Shown: positions 8,863 to 18,342, counted from the stretch's first letter. The stretch is 64,000 nucleotides of DNA from Lachnospiraceae bacterium JC7 (GCA_000513555.1 ALYD01000002.1:122461-186460); one strand, 5' to 3'. Notes: a model not told the origin generated them from the letters alone. Made by a program: numbers and translations.

Positions 8863-9684
8863 TCAATCATGATCTGATACTTTTTTAACATTTATCCATA
8901 AATGATCGTATCTCCGACTCTTCCCATCTCTTCTTGAAGTCAGTATACGTTTTGAAATGACCGGTTCGTCCTCAGAAATAACGAGTCTCTCCTTATCCAG
9001 AAGCTCATGTATGAATCTCCGGCTTCTATCAAGACTCTCCTTTGTAATGGTGAAATCTTCATTTACCTCTACGATACAGTGAACAGCCGGGCGCTCGGCA
9101 TATCTTCTTACATTACTTCCTTCAAAGAAGCTCATATTCAAAATATCCGATTCAAACATTCCCACGCCAAGCTCCGGCTCTGGTCCATCTTCATCTTCCA
9201 GATACTCTTTGGCAGAGAATCTGAGTACTGAATCGGCATAGGGGATCTCAAATACTGAATTTTCCGGCCAGCTGGAGGGCTTTCCGTCCCTGACCTCCAG
9301 GGGCATCCAGATGATAGCAGGTCTCACGGTCAGTTCACAAAATCTCTCCGCTCTCCTGATATCCAGTGCATCGTGGCTTCTGTGCCGAAGGAAATGAAGG
9401 AGTCTCATGCTTTCATGTATCTCTCTTTCCAGCTCATCACAACGCTGGTCCAGTATCCCGACTTCATCCTCACTATGCAGAAGCCTCAGTATCTCCTCCT
9501 GAGTCAGACCGCTTTTTCTGTAATTTCTGTAATCTAAAATAGTCGATACGTCGGACATGCTGTACGACCTGTATCTGCCTTTTCTGCCTCCCGAGGGGGA
9601 TATCACCCCCTGCTCCTCCAAAAAACGTATGCCGCTTGGAGACAGCCCCGTCATTTTTGCTATTGTTCCGATTTTGAATTCCAT
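8863..9684 (-). CDS. MerR-family transcriptional regulator with C-terminal effector domain
   Basis: A 273-residue regulator. The winged helix-turn-helix is at residues 1-70 (KIGTIAKMTGLSPSGIRFLEEQG, then GRYRSYS). A dimerising helix follows near 85-115 (DELEREIHESMRLLHFLRHR), then a domain of about 150 residues resembling ligand-binding folds of multidrug-sensing MerR proteins. It starts 5 bases after cobO and precedes the flavoprotein gene, so it may control that gene in response to a small molecule. It appears to be co-transcribed with cobO and cbiP, which would tie its expression to cobalamin synthesis. Confidence 0.85.
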   Translation of the reverse strand: MEFKIGTIAKMTGLSPSGIRFLEEQGVISPSGGRKGRYRSYSMSDVSTILDYRNYRKSGLTQEEILRLLHSEDEVGILDQRCDELEREIHESMRLLHFLRHRSHDALDIRRAERFCELTVRPAIIWMPLEVRDGKPSSWPENSVFEIPYADSVLRFSAKEYLEDEDGPEPELGVGMFESDILNMSFFEGSNVRRYAERPAVHCIVEVNEDFTITKESLDRSRRFIHELLDKERLVISEDEPVISKRILTSRRDGKSRRYDHLWINVKKVSDHD

Positions 9685-9689
9685 GATCT

Positions 9690-10295
9690 TTACAACTCCA
9701 CACCGACTCTTGCCTTTATCCCGTCATCATAGGGATGTTTGTCCTTAACCATATTGGTGACGTAATCCGCCATGGACAGGATGGTAATGTCGGGGCTTCG
9801 TCCAGTCAGTATGACCTCCACATTTTCCGGTACCCGCAGGAGAAAATGGGTCAGAAGGTCATGATCAAGCAGCTCTTTGTTCACCGCATCCAGTATCTCA
9901 TCAAATATAAACATGGCTTCTATATCCGGTTTAAAGGGCTCCGATTGCATGATGACTCCGGCCTTCCTTTGCCTTTCTTCAGAAGCTATCTGTTTTTTTA
10001 CCTGATTTTTCAGACTTATCTTCATGGTTTTGATGGCCTTTACGAACATGGCATCACAATCTTTTCTGGTTATCTTCAGCTCTTCGTAAGACATCTTTCC
10101 TGTCCATCCAAAAAAATGCTCGGGGAAAAGCACCAGTACTCCCGGAATCTTCTCCAGAATACTGATCTCGCCGGACATGCCGTCCTTCAGGAACTGACAA
10201 AAGACCACCGGCACATTATGCCCGGCGGCCCTTACGGCAGCACCTACAGCCGCCGTGGTCTTCCCTTTTCCGTTTCCCTGATATATATGAATCAT
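9690..10295 (-). CDS. cobO: Cob(I)yrinate a,c-diamide adenosyltransferase (CobO/BtuR type)
   Basis: Transfers adenosine from ATP to the cobalt of the corrinoid. The 201-residue protein begins directly with the family's P-loop (MIHIYQGNGKGKTTAAVGAA) and later shows FIFDEILDAVN and a late EVILTGRSP strand, all standard for the CobA/CobO family. The C-terminal DYVTNMVKDKHPYDDGIKAR motif is also typical. It follows cbiP by about 60 bases and precedes the MerR gene by 5 bases, so it is probably in the cbiP transcript. Confidence 0.95.
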   Translation of the reverse strand: MIHIYQGNGKGKTTAAVGAAVRAAGHNVPVVFCQFLKDGMSGEISILEKIPGVLVLFPEHFFGWTGKMSYEELKITRKDCDAMFVKAIKTMKISLKNQVKKQIASEERQRKAGVIMQSEPFKPDIEAMFIFDEILDAVNKELLDHDLLTHFLLRVPENVEVILTGRSPDITILSMADYVTNMVKDKHPYDDGIKARVGVEL

Positions 10296-10355
10296 TTTTA
10301 AGCCTTTCCCTTTTTGGATTCCGATATTTTCATATCATCCGAAGCCGTAAGCAGA

Positions 10356-11867
10356 CTACTGTTTTTCCAGCCCCATGATCCGATACACTTTATCCATATC
10401 CAAAGACTCTCTCAGCACTGAAGCCAGCTTATCATACTGCTCCTCTTTGAAATCCTCATACCGTATTTCTGTTATATTATCGCGGTTTATCCCTTTCTTC
10501 TCGAATAAGATCCGGAGAAATGCTTCCCTCAGTTCATCACTGTCGAAGAATCCGTGAATGTAGGTTCCGAAGACATTTCCGGCAGAAACATTAGCCGAAT
10601 CCTCCGAACATACGGCATGAGTCCTTCCCATGTGGATCTCGTAGCCTGTGACAGTCTGCCCGTTAAGCTTCGAAAATTCACCTGAGAGTCCTGAAAGCTC
10701 CGTAGTCACTCTGGTTCTCGTTTTCTCCTCCGAAAATTCTGTCACCAGAGGTAAAAAGCCAAGTCCCCGGGTAGTTGTCCCTGGAGCTGTCTCTGCACCG
10801 AACTCATCCACGATGCTTTCGCCCAGCATCTGATAACCTCCGCAGATCCCGATTATCATAGTCCCGGCATGATGCTTCTGCCTTATTTTCGCTTCAAGTC
10901 CCGTAGCCCTGAGCCACTCCATATCCCTTATGGTGCTTTTGGTTCCCGGAAGGATAATGAGATCAGGCTCTCCCAGCTCCTTCACCTTCGTGACATATCG
11001 AAGTGACACTCCGGGCTCTGTAGAAAGTGCCGTAAAGTCTGTAAAATTGCTGATCCTCGGAAGGCGGATCACCGCTACTTTGCACACATTGACATTCGAA
11101 TCCGATTTTTTACCAAAATATCTTCTGACATCCAACTGCTCCGAAAGAGAATCCTCATCGTCTATCACCACATCCATATATGGCACGACTCCGAGAATCT
11201 CCTTCCCTGTTCTGTCCCTCAGGATATCGAGACCGGGATCAAGTATGGTCTTATCGCCTCTGAACTTGTTTATGATAAGCCCCTTTATCCGTGCCTTTTC
11301 ATGATCCTCCAGAAGCTCAATGGTTCCATAGAGCTGAGCAAAAACTCCGCCCCTGTCTATATCACCAACCAGCAGCACCGGCGCATCCGCAAGCTCTGCC
11401 ATACCCATGTTGACGATGTCATCGTCCCTCAGGTTCACCTCCGCAGGACTCCCCGCTCCCTCGATCACGATGATATCGTAGTCCTCTGAAAGCTTCTCAT
11501 ATGCCTCCCGAACCACAGGGATCAGCTGTTTCTTATGTTTGTAATACTCCCTTGCAGTCATGTTGCTGCTGACTTTTCCGTTGATGATCACCTGAGAACC
11601 GACGTCCGTGGTGGGCTTCAAAAGTATGGGATTCATGAGAACCGATGGCTTAATGCCTGCGGCCTCTGCCTGAACCACCTGAGCACGCCCCATTTCAAGC
11701 CCTTCTTCTGTTATGAAGCTGTTCAGCGCCATATTCTGAGATTTAAAAGGAGCCACTCTGTATCCGTCCTGATGGAAAATGCGGCAAAGTCCTGCTGCAA
11801 TGAGACTCTTTCCTGCATTGGACATGGTCCCCTGTATCATGATGGCTTTTGCTCTTTTCTTCTCCAT
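10356..11867 (-). CDS. cbiP: Cobyric acid synthase (CbiP/CobQ)
   Basis: Amidates four carboxyl groups of adenosyl-cobyrinate a,c-diamide using glutamine and ATP. The 503-residue protein has an N-terminal dethiobiotin-synthetase-like ATPase (GTMSNAGKSLIAAGLCRI, then IVIEGAGSPAEVNL and DIDRGGVFAQ) and a C-terminal glutaminase domain with GICGGYQMLG containing the nucleophilic Cys, plus GTYIHGFFD with the histidine. The ATG at 11867 has an AAGGA site; a longer frame to 11951 adds a stretch without family similarity. It leads the cbiP-cobO-merR group. Confidence 0.95.
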   Translation of the reverse strand: MEKKRAKAIMIQGTMSNAGKSLIAAGLCRIFHQDGYRVAPFKSQNMALNSFITEEGLEMGRAQVVQAEAAGIKPSVLMNPILLKPTTDVGSQVIINGKVSSNMTAREYYKHKKQLIPVVREAYEKLSEDYDIIVIEGAGSPAEVNLRDDDIVNMGMAELADAPVLLVGDIDRGGVFAQLYGTIELLEDHEKARIKGLIINKFRGDKTILDPGLDILRDRTGKEILGVVPYMDVVIDDEDSLSEQLDVRRYFGKKSDSNVNVCKVAVIRLPRISNFTDFTALSTEPGVSLRYVTKVKELGEPDLIILPGTKSTIRDMEWLRATGLEAKIRQKHHAGTMIIGICGGYQMLGESIVDEFGAETAPGTTTRGLGFLPLVTEFSEEKTRTRVTTELSGLSGEFSKLNGQTVTGYEIHMGRTHAVCSEDSANVSAGNVFGTYIHGFFDSDELREAFLRILFEKKGINRDNITEIRYEDFKEEQYDKLASVLRESLDMDKVYRIMGLEKQ

Positions 11868-12022
11868 TAGTTGTTCCTTTTTTTCTTTAAACATGATGTA
11901 AGTATTAAAAGTCGATATAGAATAGTTTCGCGTTGCTGAAAACGCCAACACCTATATCAAAATATTTGATTTCGGCATCAATAACAAGTTTAATCTCATT
12001 TGTAAAGCCTTTGGAAATTCAC

Positions 12023-13216
12023 TCAGAACCTATTTCCGGGAATCAGCTCTTCTCCACCAAAAAATGATTTTCTGCTACCATCATCATTTGTTAAGACGAA
12101 ACCTTCATCACCGGCTTCTTCCCAATGAAGATCCCTTTCAAAATATCTGTTGCCGCCTATCGTTGATCCAGGACTCTTATAGGCCTCCCGGTCCTCATGA
12201 CTGTGATATTCGTGTTTCAGGAACTCGGAACCTTCATCGGCATAGATCGAAAACTCAAAGGTATGTTCCCTGTCAGGAAAAGTAACGAGATACCCGTCAT
12301 TTGTTTTTTTAAATGACAGGTCATTAATATTACTGTCACGTCTATCTGTTACCTTTATTTCTCCCTTTTCATCCTTCTCTGACCAATAGATTTCCCTCAT
12401 AAGGATACGAATATCCGGATCATCCACCTTATGAAAACCGTATCGGTAATAAATCGTCTGTCCACTGTAAGTGGCTATATCTTCATAAGGATCCTTAAGG
12501 TCGAAACTGTTAAAGTAGATACCTTTTTCTTCTCTCTCCTTCGCCCAGAAAGCCATATGGTAATTCTCCAGAACGACTTCATCCGGAACTCTGATGAGAC
12601 CTCCGATCTCGATCTCAGGCCTTTCGTCTTTATTACGTACAAATTCATCAAGGAGCTTGCGGACGTCATCATTGCCGGCGTCATCCAGCTTCAGGACCAG
12701 CTCTCCGGGGAGCCATACTCCATCCGATAATATGGCTTTAAAGATCTCGCTTTTTCCACCCGTGGGAATGCGAAATCCGATGCTCAGTCTGTTTACATCA
12801 CAGTTTTCCTCATATTCTTGAAGACCGAGTATTTCATAAACGTAATCCTGACACACTTCGTTAAACAGGGTGTTGTCATATGCGATATATACCCCACCCG
12901 CTAATGTATCCACGAGATAGTCACGGGTTTCACCCTTATCGGAAAATGTTCCCGTAACAATATCTGTAAGAAAATGTGGCCCACTGGGAATCATATTTAC
13001 ATATCCATCGGCAGAAAGAACCTTGGATCCTGTCATATGCTGATCCAGCCATTCCTGCATCTGCTTTCCGCCGGTTTCTTCCAGTTTTTTCTTGTCTTCC
13101 TCCTCATACTGGGGACCGTGACAGCTTGAAAAACCGCATGATACAAGGAAGATCACAACTACGAGACTTGCAAAAAACAGTAGTCTTTTATTTCTCATTC
13201 TTTGATATAGAAACAT
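12023..13216 (-). CDS. Unknown lipoprotein, paralogue of the upstream gene
   Basis: A 397-residue protein with a hydrophobic signal and the lipobox VSCG near residues 25-28, hence surface anchored. No known domain is recognised. It shares the pattern EWL...GPHFLTDIVTGTFSD..ETRDYL with the protein encoded directly upstream (EWI...GPIFLTGFVEGEFSD), so the two are tandem paralogues from a duplication. Its first codons overlap the end of that gene by 29 bases. The ATG at 13216 has a GGAG site nine bases upstream; one at 13198 is also possible. It lies inside the cobalamin region but shows no link to it. Confidence 0.7.
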   Translation of the reverse strand: MFLYQRMRNKRLLFFASLVVVIFLVSCGFSSCHGPQYEEEDKKKLEETGGKQMQEWLDQHMTGSKVLSADGYVNMIPSGPHFLTDIVTGTFSDKGETRDYLVDTLAGGVYIAYDNTLFNEVCQDYVYEILGLQEYEENCDVNRLSIGFRIPTGGKSEIFKAILSDGVWLPGELVLKLDDAGNDDVRKLLDEFVRNKDERPEIEIGGLIRVPDEVVLENYHMAFWAKEREEKGIYFNSFDLKDPYEDIATYSGQTIYYRYGFHKVDDPDIRILMREIYWSEKDEKGEIKVTDRRDSNINDLSFKKTNDGYLVTFPDREHTFEFSIYADEGSEFLKHEYHSHEDREAYKSPGSTIGGNRYFERDLHWEEAGDEGFVLTNDDGSRKSFFGGEELIPGNRF

Positions 13217-14030
13217 TTCTTTCGTCTCCGTTTTGATTGAAATCCATCTGCTCCTTATCTGTATTTAAAATCAGTCTTTCAAAATATAAACCGTATTCTT
13301 TTTCGATGCTTTCTAAATTATCAAGAGTATATCTCGATAGATCTGTTCCCTCGGGTACATAAACATTCATACCGACTACGATCAGATCTGTTCTATCTCT
13401 GTCCCTGACGAACTCCTTTACATCTCCATCGGAAAGCACAAGATCGGCCGGCAAATACCCATGAGACTCCACATTAGTCAGCCAGAATCCCAGAGCTCCT
13501 TCTTTCAGTTTATCGTTTGTCTCGACTCCCTGTTTATCAGCCTTATCAACCATGATCCAATCATCCATTCCCATTGAGAGCACGAATGACATATTGCTGT
13601 ATTCAGACTTATCCAATATCAATTCATCTACTCCGAGACTTTCTTCTACAAGGGACCTGCATTCATCAAAAAACTCCTGTCTCTTTTCTCCTCCCGGATC
13701 AAGGTACAGTTCCCCATTCTCTATATTCATCAGGTAATCGTAGGTTTCTCTGCCGTCTGAAAACTCTCCCTCCACAAAGCCTGTCAGGAATATGGGGCCG
13801 CCGGTAAGCTGACAGAAGCTGTTTTCCATGGATACAGCCTTTCCGTTTGGACAGTTTACACCTATCCATTCCTCCATCTTTTCTTCACCAGTCTTAAGTT
13901 CATCCGCAGCTTCTTCTTTTGTATAATGCTCCCTTAGTTCCTTTGTCATGTCCACGTTGCAGCCTGTAAGCATCAGGCCGGACACTGTAACTGTAAGAAA
14001 ACCGATTATTATTTTTTTGATCCCTGTCAT
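13188..14030 (-). CDS. Unknown lipoprotein, first of a tandem pair
   Basis: A 280-residue exported protein with a signal segment and lipobox LTGC near residue 24. The body is acidic, predicted mixed alpha/beta, and has no recognised family. It is shorter than its downstream paralogue by more than 100 residues, mostly at the C-terminus, and ends in a polar tail. The two genes overlap and must be co-expressed. Upstream is a hairpin at 14116-14134 and then the cobalamin gene cobD. Confidence 0.7.
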   Translation of the reverse strand: MTGIKKIIIGFLTVTVSGLMLTGCNVDMTKELREHYTKEEAADELKTGEEKMEEWIGVNCPNGKAVSMENSFCQLTGGPIFLTGFVEGEFSDGRETYDYLMNIENGELYLDPGGEKRQEFFDECRSLVEESLGVDELILDKSEYSNMSFVLSMGMDDWIMVDKADKQGVETNDKLKEGALGFWLTNVESHGYLPADLVLSDGDVKEFVRDRDRTDLIVVGMNVYVPEGTDLSRYTLDNLESIEKEYGLYFERLILNTDKEQMDFNQNGDERNVSISKNEK

Positions 14031-14115
14031 ATGAAACTAATGCCCTCCTTTACTTCCTTCATTTACTTGGCTGCATAATGCGTCGATTAAAATCAAAAAC
14101 AGTGCTACTGTATTA

Positions 14116-14134
14116 CGGATTCCTGAGGAATCCG
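14116..14134 (-). terminator. Probable terminator hairpin after cobD
   Basis: CGGATTCC-TGA-GGAATCCG forms a perfect 8-bp stem with a three-base loop between cobD and the lipoprotein genes. The T-run on the minus strand is not immediate (a TTTTT follows about 15 bases later), so it may be a weak terminator. Confidence 0.5.
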
Positions 14135-14171
14135 CCGCATATACATTATATTATTAAATCAATATTCCCAT

Positions 14172-15413
14172 CTACATTTTCATGTTCTTCCATGTCTCTA
14201 TCAGCTCGGCATTTTCATCATGCTTTCGTACACAGATTCTGAAGAATCTTCTATCAAGTCCTGAAAAATCCCCGCAGCTTCTTATGAGTATACCTTTTTC
14301 TATCAGTTTTTCTTTAAGATCAGCACCATCTTGAGATACTCTGAAAAGAATGAAATTAGCTTCTGATTCGATATTATATATCTTTTCAGCAAGTCCGTTT
14401 CTCAGGATTTCATCAATCAGAAATTCCCGTTCTTCTTTTATCATTCGTCTCGTTTCCTTGAGATAATCACCATCGGAAAGAGCTGCCACACCCGCCATCT
14501 GCGCCGGTGTATTTATCTCCCATGGTGTCATGGTTTCTCTTATTCTACTGATCAGCTCCTGATTTTCAGTAACCAGATATCCAAGCCTCAGCCCCGGCAT
14601 ACCATATATCTTTGTAAATGCCCGGAGGACGATGAGATTCCTCCAAATGTCATTCTCTGCATCAAATCCGCTATATTTAGCTCTATTTTTTTCATTATTA
14701 ACTATTCTGCTTTGGGATCTTAATTCAGATCCCATACTACATTCAGCCGTATTGGAGAACGATTTTGCAGTATTCCTATTACGTTCCGTTAAATCCTTTT
14801 TCTTCGATCTTTTTCTGATCTCCGGAACCATGGAATACTCTTCTTCACGGGAACTGAACGGCAGGAAACATTCATCCACTATGATCCAGATTGAGTTCTT
14901 CTTACAGACTTCGTAAATGCGTAGAAGCATTTTTTTTGGAATCATCCCTCCGTCAGGATTATTGGGATTACATAAAAAAACGGCAGACCCTGCTGCCATA
15001 TTTTCTATCTGATCAATAAACTTCTCCAGTGTTTCATCATTAAAACTGAAGGAGTCCTTCTCGTAAAGAAAGAACTCCTGAACCTCTGAACCACTCATTA
15101 TCGCCGCTTTTCCGTATTCTGAAAAAGAAGGTGCCGGAACCATAACCTTTTCCGGTCTAATCACCTGCATGAGCCGATATATGAGATCCGCCGCACCGTT
15201 ACCGAAAAGCAGATTTTCTCCATCAATTCCGATATGCTCCGATACCGCTTTTCTCAATTCTCTCTGATCCCAGTCGGGATAAAAAGTACTTAGTTCCACA
15301 CCCTTTATAGCCGCATCTCTCGCTCCACCCGGCATCCCCAGTGGATTAATGTTTATCGAGAAATCCAGTCTTATATTTTTTTCGTAAATGTCTCCACCGT
15401 GATGATATTCCAA
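14172..15413 (-). CDS. cobD: Threonine-phosphate decarboxylase (CobD), with an insertion
   Basis: A PLP enzyme making (R)-1-amino-2-propanol phosphate, the linker between corrin ring and lower ligand. Fold-type I aminotransferase features are present: HGGD near the start, FGNGAADLIYRL, FLCNPNNPDGGM, IVDECFLPF, the Schiff-base lysine in LRAFTKIYGMPGLRLGYL, and the C-terminal RICVR. At 413 residues it is about 50 longer than usual; the excess is a polar, Ser/Arg/Lys/Asn-rich insertion near residues 188-250, between the DECFL strand and the lysine motif. The start is a TTG at 15413 with AGGAG seven bases upstream. It is followed by a hairpin and lies 25 bases after cbiB. Confidence 0.92.
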   Translation of the reverse strand: MEYHHGGDIYEKNIRLDFSININPLGMPGGARDAAIKGVELSTFYPDWDQRELRKAVSEHIGIDGENLLFGNGAADLIYRLMQVIRPEKVMVPAPSFSEYGKAAIMSGSEVQEFFLYEKDSFSFNDETLEKFIDQIENMAAGSAVFLCNPNNPDGGMIPKKMLLRIYEVCKKNSIWIIVDECFLPFSSREEEYSMVPEIRKRSKKKDLTERNRNTAKSFSNTAECSMGSELRSQSRIVNNEKNRAKYSGFDAENDIWRNLIVLRAFTKIYGMPGLRLGYLVTENQELISRIRETMTPWEINTPAQMAGVAALSDGDYLKETRRMIKEEREFLIDEILRNGLAEKIYNIESEANFILFRVSQDGADLKEKLIEKGILIRSCGDFSGLDRRFFRICVRKHDENAELIETWKNMKM

Positions 15414-15438
15414 TGTCTATCTCCTGTATTCTATGATC

Positions 15439-16434
15439 TCACACCCATCCAAACCTGTACATCACAGCTCTCATAATACTGATACCAACTATGTATATCA
15501 TGAAAACCGCAAGATACATCACTCTGTTGGCGGTCTCAATGTCTTCAGGCATCACTTCGCGAAGCTTATCGCCTATCTCCGGCTTCTTCACAAGCTTTCC
15601 GAAATACCATGCATCACCCAAAAGTGTGACTCCCAGAGCGCCCGCCATTACGGCTTCAGTCTGCCCGGAGTTTGGACTTGTGGACTTCTTCGCATCTCTC
15701 ATCCAGATCTTAAATGCATTCTTCCAGTTAAGATTAAGGAATAAAGCTGCAATCACCATAAAAAGTGCTGTTACTCTGGCAGGAATAAAATTCAGCACAT
15801 CATCAAGTCTCGCCGCACAGGTTCCGAAATATCGATATTTATCGTTTTTATATCCGATCATTGAGTCCATGGTATTGACGGCTTTGTAGAACCAGCCACC
15901 TGCAACTCCGAAAACCATCATGAAAAGGAGGGGTGCAACAACACCGTCGGAAGCATTCTCAGCAACCGTCTCAACTGTTGCCTTCACGATACCGGACTCA
16001 TTCAGACGTTTGGTATCTCTTCCGACTATCATGGAAACTGCTTCCCTTGCGCCCTTAATATCCCGCTTTTTAAGTGCATCATATACCTTCATGGATTCCT
16101 TTTTAAGCTGCTTCATCGCAAGCATCTGGTAGGCAAGAAAAGCACTGATGGCCCATGATATGGTCTCACCGAACATTTTACTTATATTCAGTATCACAAG
16201 AGGTATCACCGTAAAAACAACCAGCATGATAAGCACCAGTATGCCCCCGGCGATACGTTTTTTTGTCTTGTCCTCTTCCGGTTCATCGGAAATTTTGAAT
16301 ATTTTTCTTAATGTCTTCTCCAGCCACTCGATGGCACGACCCATGGCCATGACAGGATGGAACCAGTTATGCGGATCCCCGAAAACAAGATCCAGTATAA
16401 GTGCCATTATGAGTATCATTATTCTCTCGTACAT
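15439..16434 (-). CDS. cbiB: Adenosylcobinamide-phosphate synthase (CbiB)
   Basis: A membrane enzyme attaching aminopropanol or its phosphate to cobyric acid. The 331-residue protein has the family signature LDLVFGDPHNWFHPVMAMGR at the N-terminus, several transmembrane helices, and the conserved SMIVGRDT and VETVAENASDGVVAPL segments, plus KAVNTMDSMIGYKN and SPNSGQTEAVMAGALGV. It lies between cobC and cobD, whose products supply its pathway partners. Confidence 0.95.
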   Translation of the reverse strand: MYERIMILIMALILDLVFGDPHNWFHPVMAMGRAIEWLEKTLRKIFKISDEPEEDKTKKRIAGGILVLIMLVVFTVIPLVILNISKMFGETISWAISAFLAYQMLAMKQLKKESMKVYDALKKRDIKGAREAVSMIVGRDTKRLNESGIVKATVETVAENASDGVVAPLLFMMVFGVAGGWFYKAVNTMDSMIGYKNDKYRYFGTCAARLDDVLNFIPARVTALFMVIAALFLNLNWKNAFKIWMRDAKKSTSPNSGQTEAVMAGALGVTLLGDAWYFGKLVKKPEIGDKLREVMPEDIETANRVMYLAVFMIYIVGISIMRAVMYRFGWV

Positions 16435-16495
16435 ATGATGTCCTTCTTCTTAGTCCTGTTATGAAATCAAATTATTTTATCCAGTACGGCTGGTA

Positions 16496-17122
16496 TCAAC
16501 TCCACATTTTTACTTCTTCGAACCTGATATCCCCTTCAGGATCCAAGCTTATCTCAGCCTCATAACCCTCTCCCGGCTTCAGGCCCCAGTCGAAGTAATC
16601 CTTATGAGGCTCTGAATATTTATCCATGAGCGCCATGATGGTCCCGCCATGAACAACCAGCGCAAATGAAGACTCTGATGAATTCCTTATCCGAGGAATC
16701 ACTTCCTTCTCAAAGGCAGAAACCACCCGCCCGATGAACTCAGCTTTGCTTTCGCCTCCCGGAAACGGTGATTCTCCCATAGAATCAATATATCTTTGGT
16801 ATGCCGCCTTATGTTCAGGATCCGGATCCTCATTTATCTCCTTATAAGTCATGTACTCGAAGTCACCGAACTCCATCTCCCGAAAATCCAGAACTACCGT
16901 CTCAGCATTGGCCGAGAACATCTCCGGAAAGAGACATTCCGCAGTTTCTCTGCACCTACGCATCGGACTGATGAATACTTTTTCAAACTTTAACCCTCCC
17001 GGTAGGCTCTTTCCCCTGATTCTGTCTTTTTCTTCCGGAAGAATACCCTCGTCAGTTGACCCAACATAACGATGCTCCTGATTTCCTTTTGTCATTCCAT
17101 GTCGTATAAGCAATAATTTCAT
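16496..17122 (-). CDS. cobC: Histidine phosphatase, probable alpha-ribazole phosphatase (CobC)
   Basis: A 208-residue branch-1 histidine phosphatase with the catalytic LLLIRHGMTKGN at the N-terminus, the arginine in SPMRRCRETAE and the second histidine in LVVHGGTIMAL. Within a cobalamin operon the expected role is dephosphorylating alpha-ribazole phosphate (or the final cobalamin phosphate). The ATG at 17122 fits the family start; an upstream TTG would add four residues. It starts 13 bases after the short CobU homologue. Assignment to CobC rather than a general phosphatase rests on context. Confidence 0.85.
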   Translation of the reverse strand: MKLLLIRHGMTKGNQEHRYVGSTDEGILPEEKDRIRGKSLPGGLKFEKVFISPMRRCRETAECLFPEMFSANAETVVLDFREMEFGDFEYMTYKEINEDPDPEHKAAYQRYIDSMGESPFPGGESKAEFIGRVVSAFEKEVIPRIRNSSESSFALVVHGGTIMALMDKYSEPHKDYFDWGLKPGEGYEAEISLDPEGDIRFEEVKMWS

Positions 17123-17135
17123 TAATCCCACCAAG

Positions 17136-17549
17136 CTACTTCAGCCTTTGAGGAATCCCGGCCAGCAATCTGTAGACTCTGTCAGCTCTGGATGCAAAAA
17201 TACAGCTCACGCGGCCTACAGCCTCACGCCATTCACGTTCCTCTCTGTCCATGGGCACAACTCCTGAGCCCACCTCTCTCATAATTATCACGATTTCCCG
17301 CTTTTCCGCAGCGGAATCAGAACCACTATCCTTTATTCCCTCTGATTCATCACCTGATACTCCGCTGTCGTAAGAAAAAAATCCCGCTTTATCTCCGATC
17401 CAGCTCTCAGCTTCTTTAACAGGATCTTTTCCCTGTTTCAGCTGCTCGCGGATTCTATATTCAAAATCATCGATCAATTCCGCCTCAGGAAATTCTTTTC
17501 TGCAAAAGCAGTGTTTTCCCTGACACATACCACCTAAAACCAATATCAT
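17136..17549 (-). CDS. Short, divergent CobU-like protein
   Basis: A 137-residue protein resembling the two ends of adenosylcobinamide kinase/guanylyltransferase. The start LVLGGMCQGKHCF is a modified P-loop, and the end EVGSGVVPMDREER...FASRADRVYRLLAGIPQRLK matches the CobU C-terminus. The central part, with the guanylylated histidine and the RP-W-T-E region, is missing; a polar Ser/Asp/Gly-rich stretch fills the space. A second, longer CobU is encoded at 18951-19604 and lacks the EVG-GIVP motif, so the two may be complementary. It lies between cobS and cobC. Confidence 0.75.
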   Translation of the reverse strand: MILVLGGMCQGKHCFCRKEFPEAELIDDFEYRIREQLKQGKDPVKEAESWIGDKAGFFSYDSGVSGDESEGIKDSGSDSAAEKREIVIIMREVGSGVVPMDREEREWREAVGRVSCIFASRADRVYRLLAGIPQRLK

Positions 17550-17569
17550 TTTTCACACTGCTCCCGATG

Positions 17570-18340
17570 TTAAACTATCCACGATGCAATGACATTAAAC
17601 ATCAATATCAAAAGTTCGCAGTTACAAAGAAAATATCCGCAGAGATCTCCTGTAGTGCCTCCGAACTCGGGGACTATCCTAAATCTGTATCTGAGAAAAG
17701 AAACTGCTGCACCGATACTTGTCGCAACGGGATACAACACGGAATAATTCAACATCCATGAGAACATGAACATATCTGCTATAGTCAGTACCAGATAAAA
17801 AAGAAGCACTATCTTTACACGGCGATCCGCACTTTCTGCAAATGCACTTACCATTCCATCCTGCTTCGCCTTTTTAAAGCTCACAACACTGAGACCGCTG
17901 AGCTCACGGGAAATCAGAAATCCGAAACATACCGAGATCATTATCTTTGCATTCATAGCAGTTGCCAATGCAAATGTCCCCAGTATGTACATCACTCCAT
18001 AAATGACACCAAATGCTCCCACATGAGGATCCTTCAATATGGCAAGCTTTTTCTCCCTGTCACCGTAGCTGTGAAGCGCATCTTCAGTGTCAAACAGTCC
18101 GTCCAGATGTATCCCGCCTGTAACCACTATGGGAATAAGCACAAATAAAAATGCCGTAATTATGTTATATGTTTGAATTTTTCTTGCAAAATGCCAGACA
18201 ATATACTCTAAAACAGCAATAACCAAACCTATAACCGGAAAGAAACACATGGCATATTTCATGCTCTTTTCATTCCAGTCCGCTTTTGGCATCGGTATTT
18301 TTGAATATGTTGAAAAAGAGATAAAAAGAGAATCTAACAT
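17570..18340 (-). CDS. cobS: Adenosylcobinamide-GDP ribazoletransferase, cobalamin synthase (CobS)
   Basis: A multi-spanning inner-membrane enzyme joining adenosylcobinamide-GDP and alpha-ribazole. The 256-residue protein shows the family motif IVTGGIHLDGLFDTEDAL, with the aspartates that bind magnesium, then KLAILKDPHVGAFGVIYGV and the late GGTTGDLCGYFLCNCELL. The ATG at 18340 has AGGAG six bases upstream; a GTG three bases earlier overlaps the preceding stop by one base. It is coupled to the beta-helix protein gene upstream and followed by the short CobU-like gene. Confidence 0.95.
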   Translation of the reverse strand: MLDSLFISFSTYSKIPMPKADWNEKSMKYAMCFFPVIGLVIAVLEYIVWHFARKIQTYNIITAFLFVLIPIVVTGGIHLDGLFDTEDALHSYGDREKKLAILKDPHVGAFGVIYGVMYILGTFALATAMNAKIMISVCFGFLISRELSGLSVVSFKKAKQDGMVSAFAESADRRVKIVLLFYLVLTIADMFMFSWMLNYSVLYPVATSIGAAVSFLRYRFRIVPEFGGTTGDLCGYFLCNCELLILMFNVIASWIV

Positions 18341-18342
18341 CA

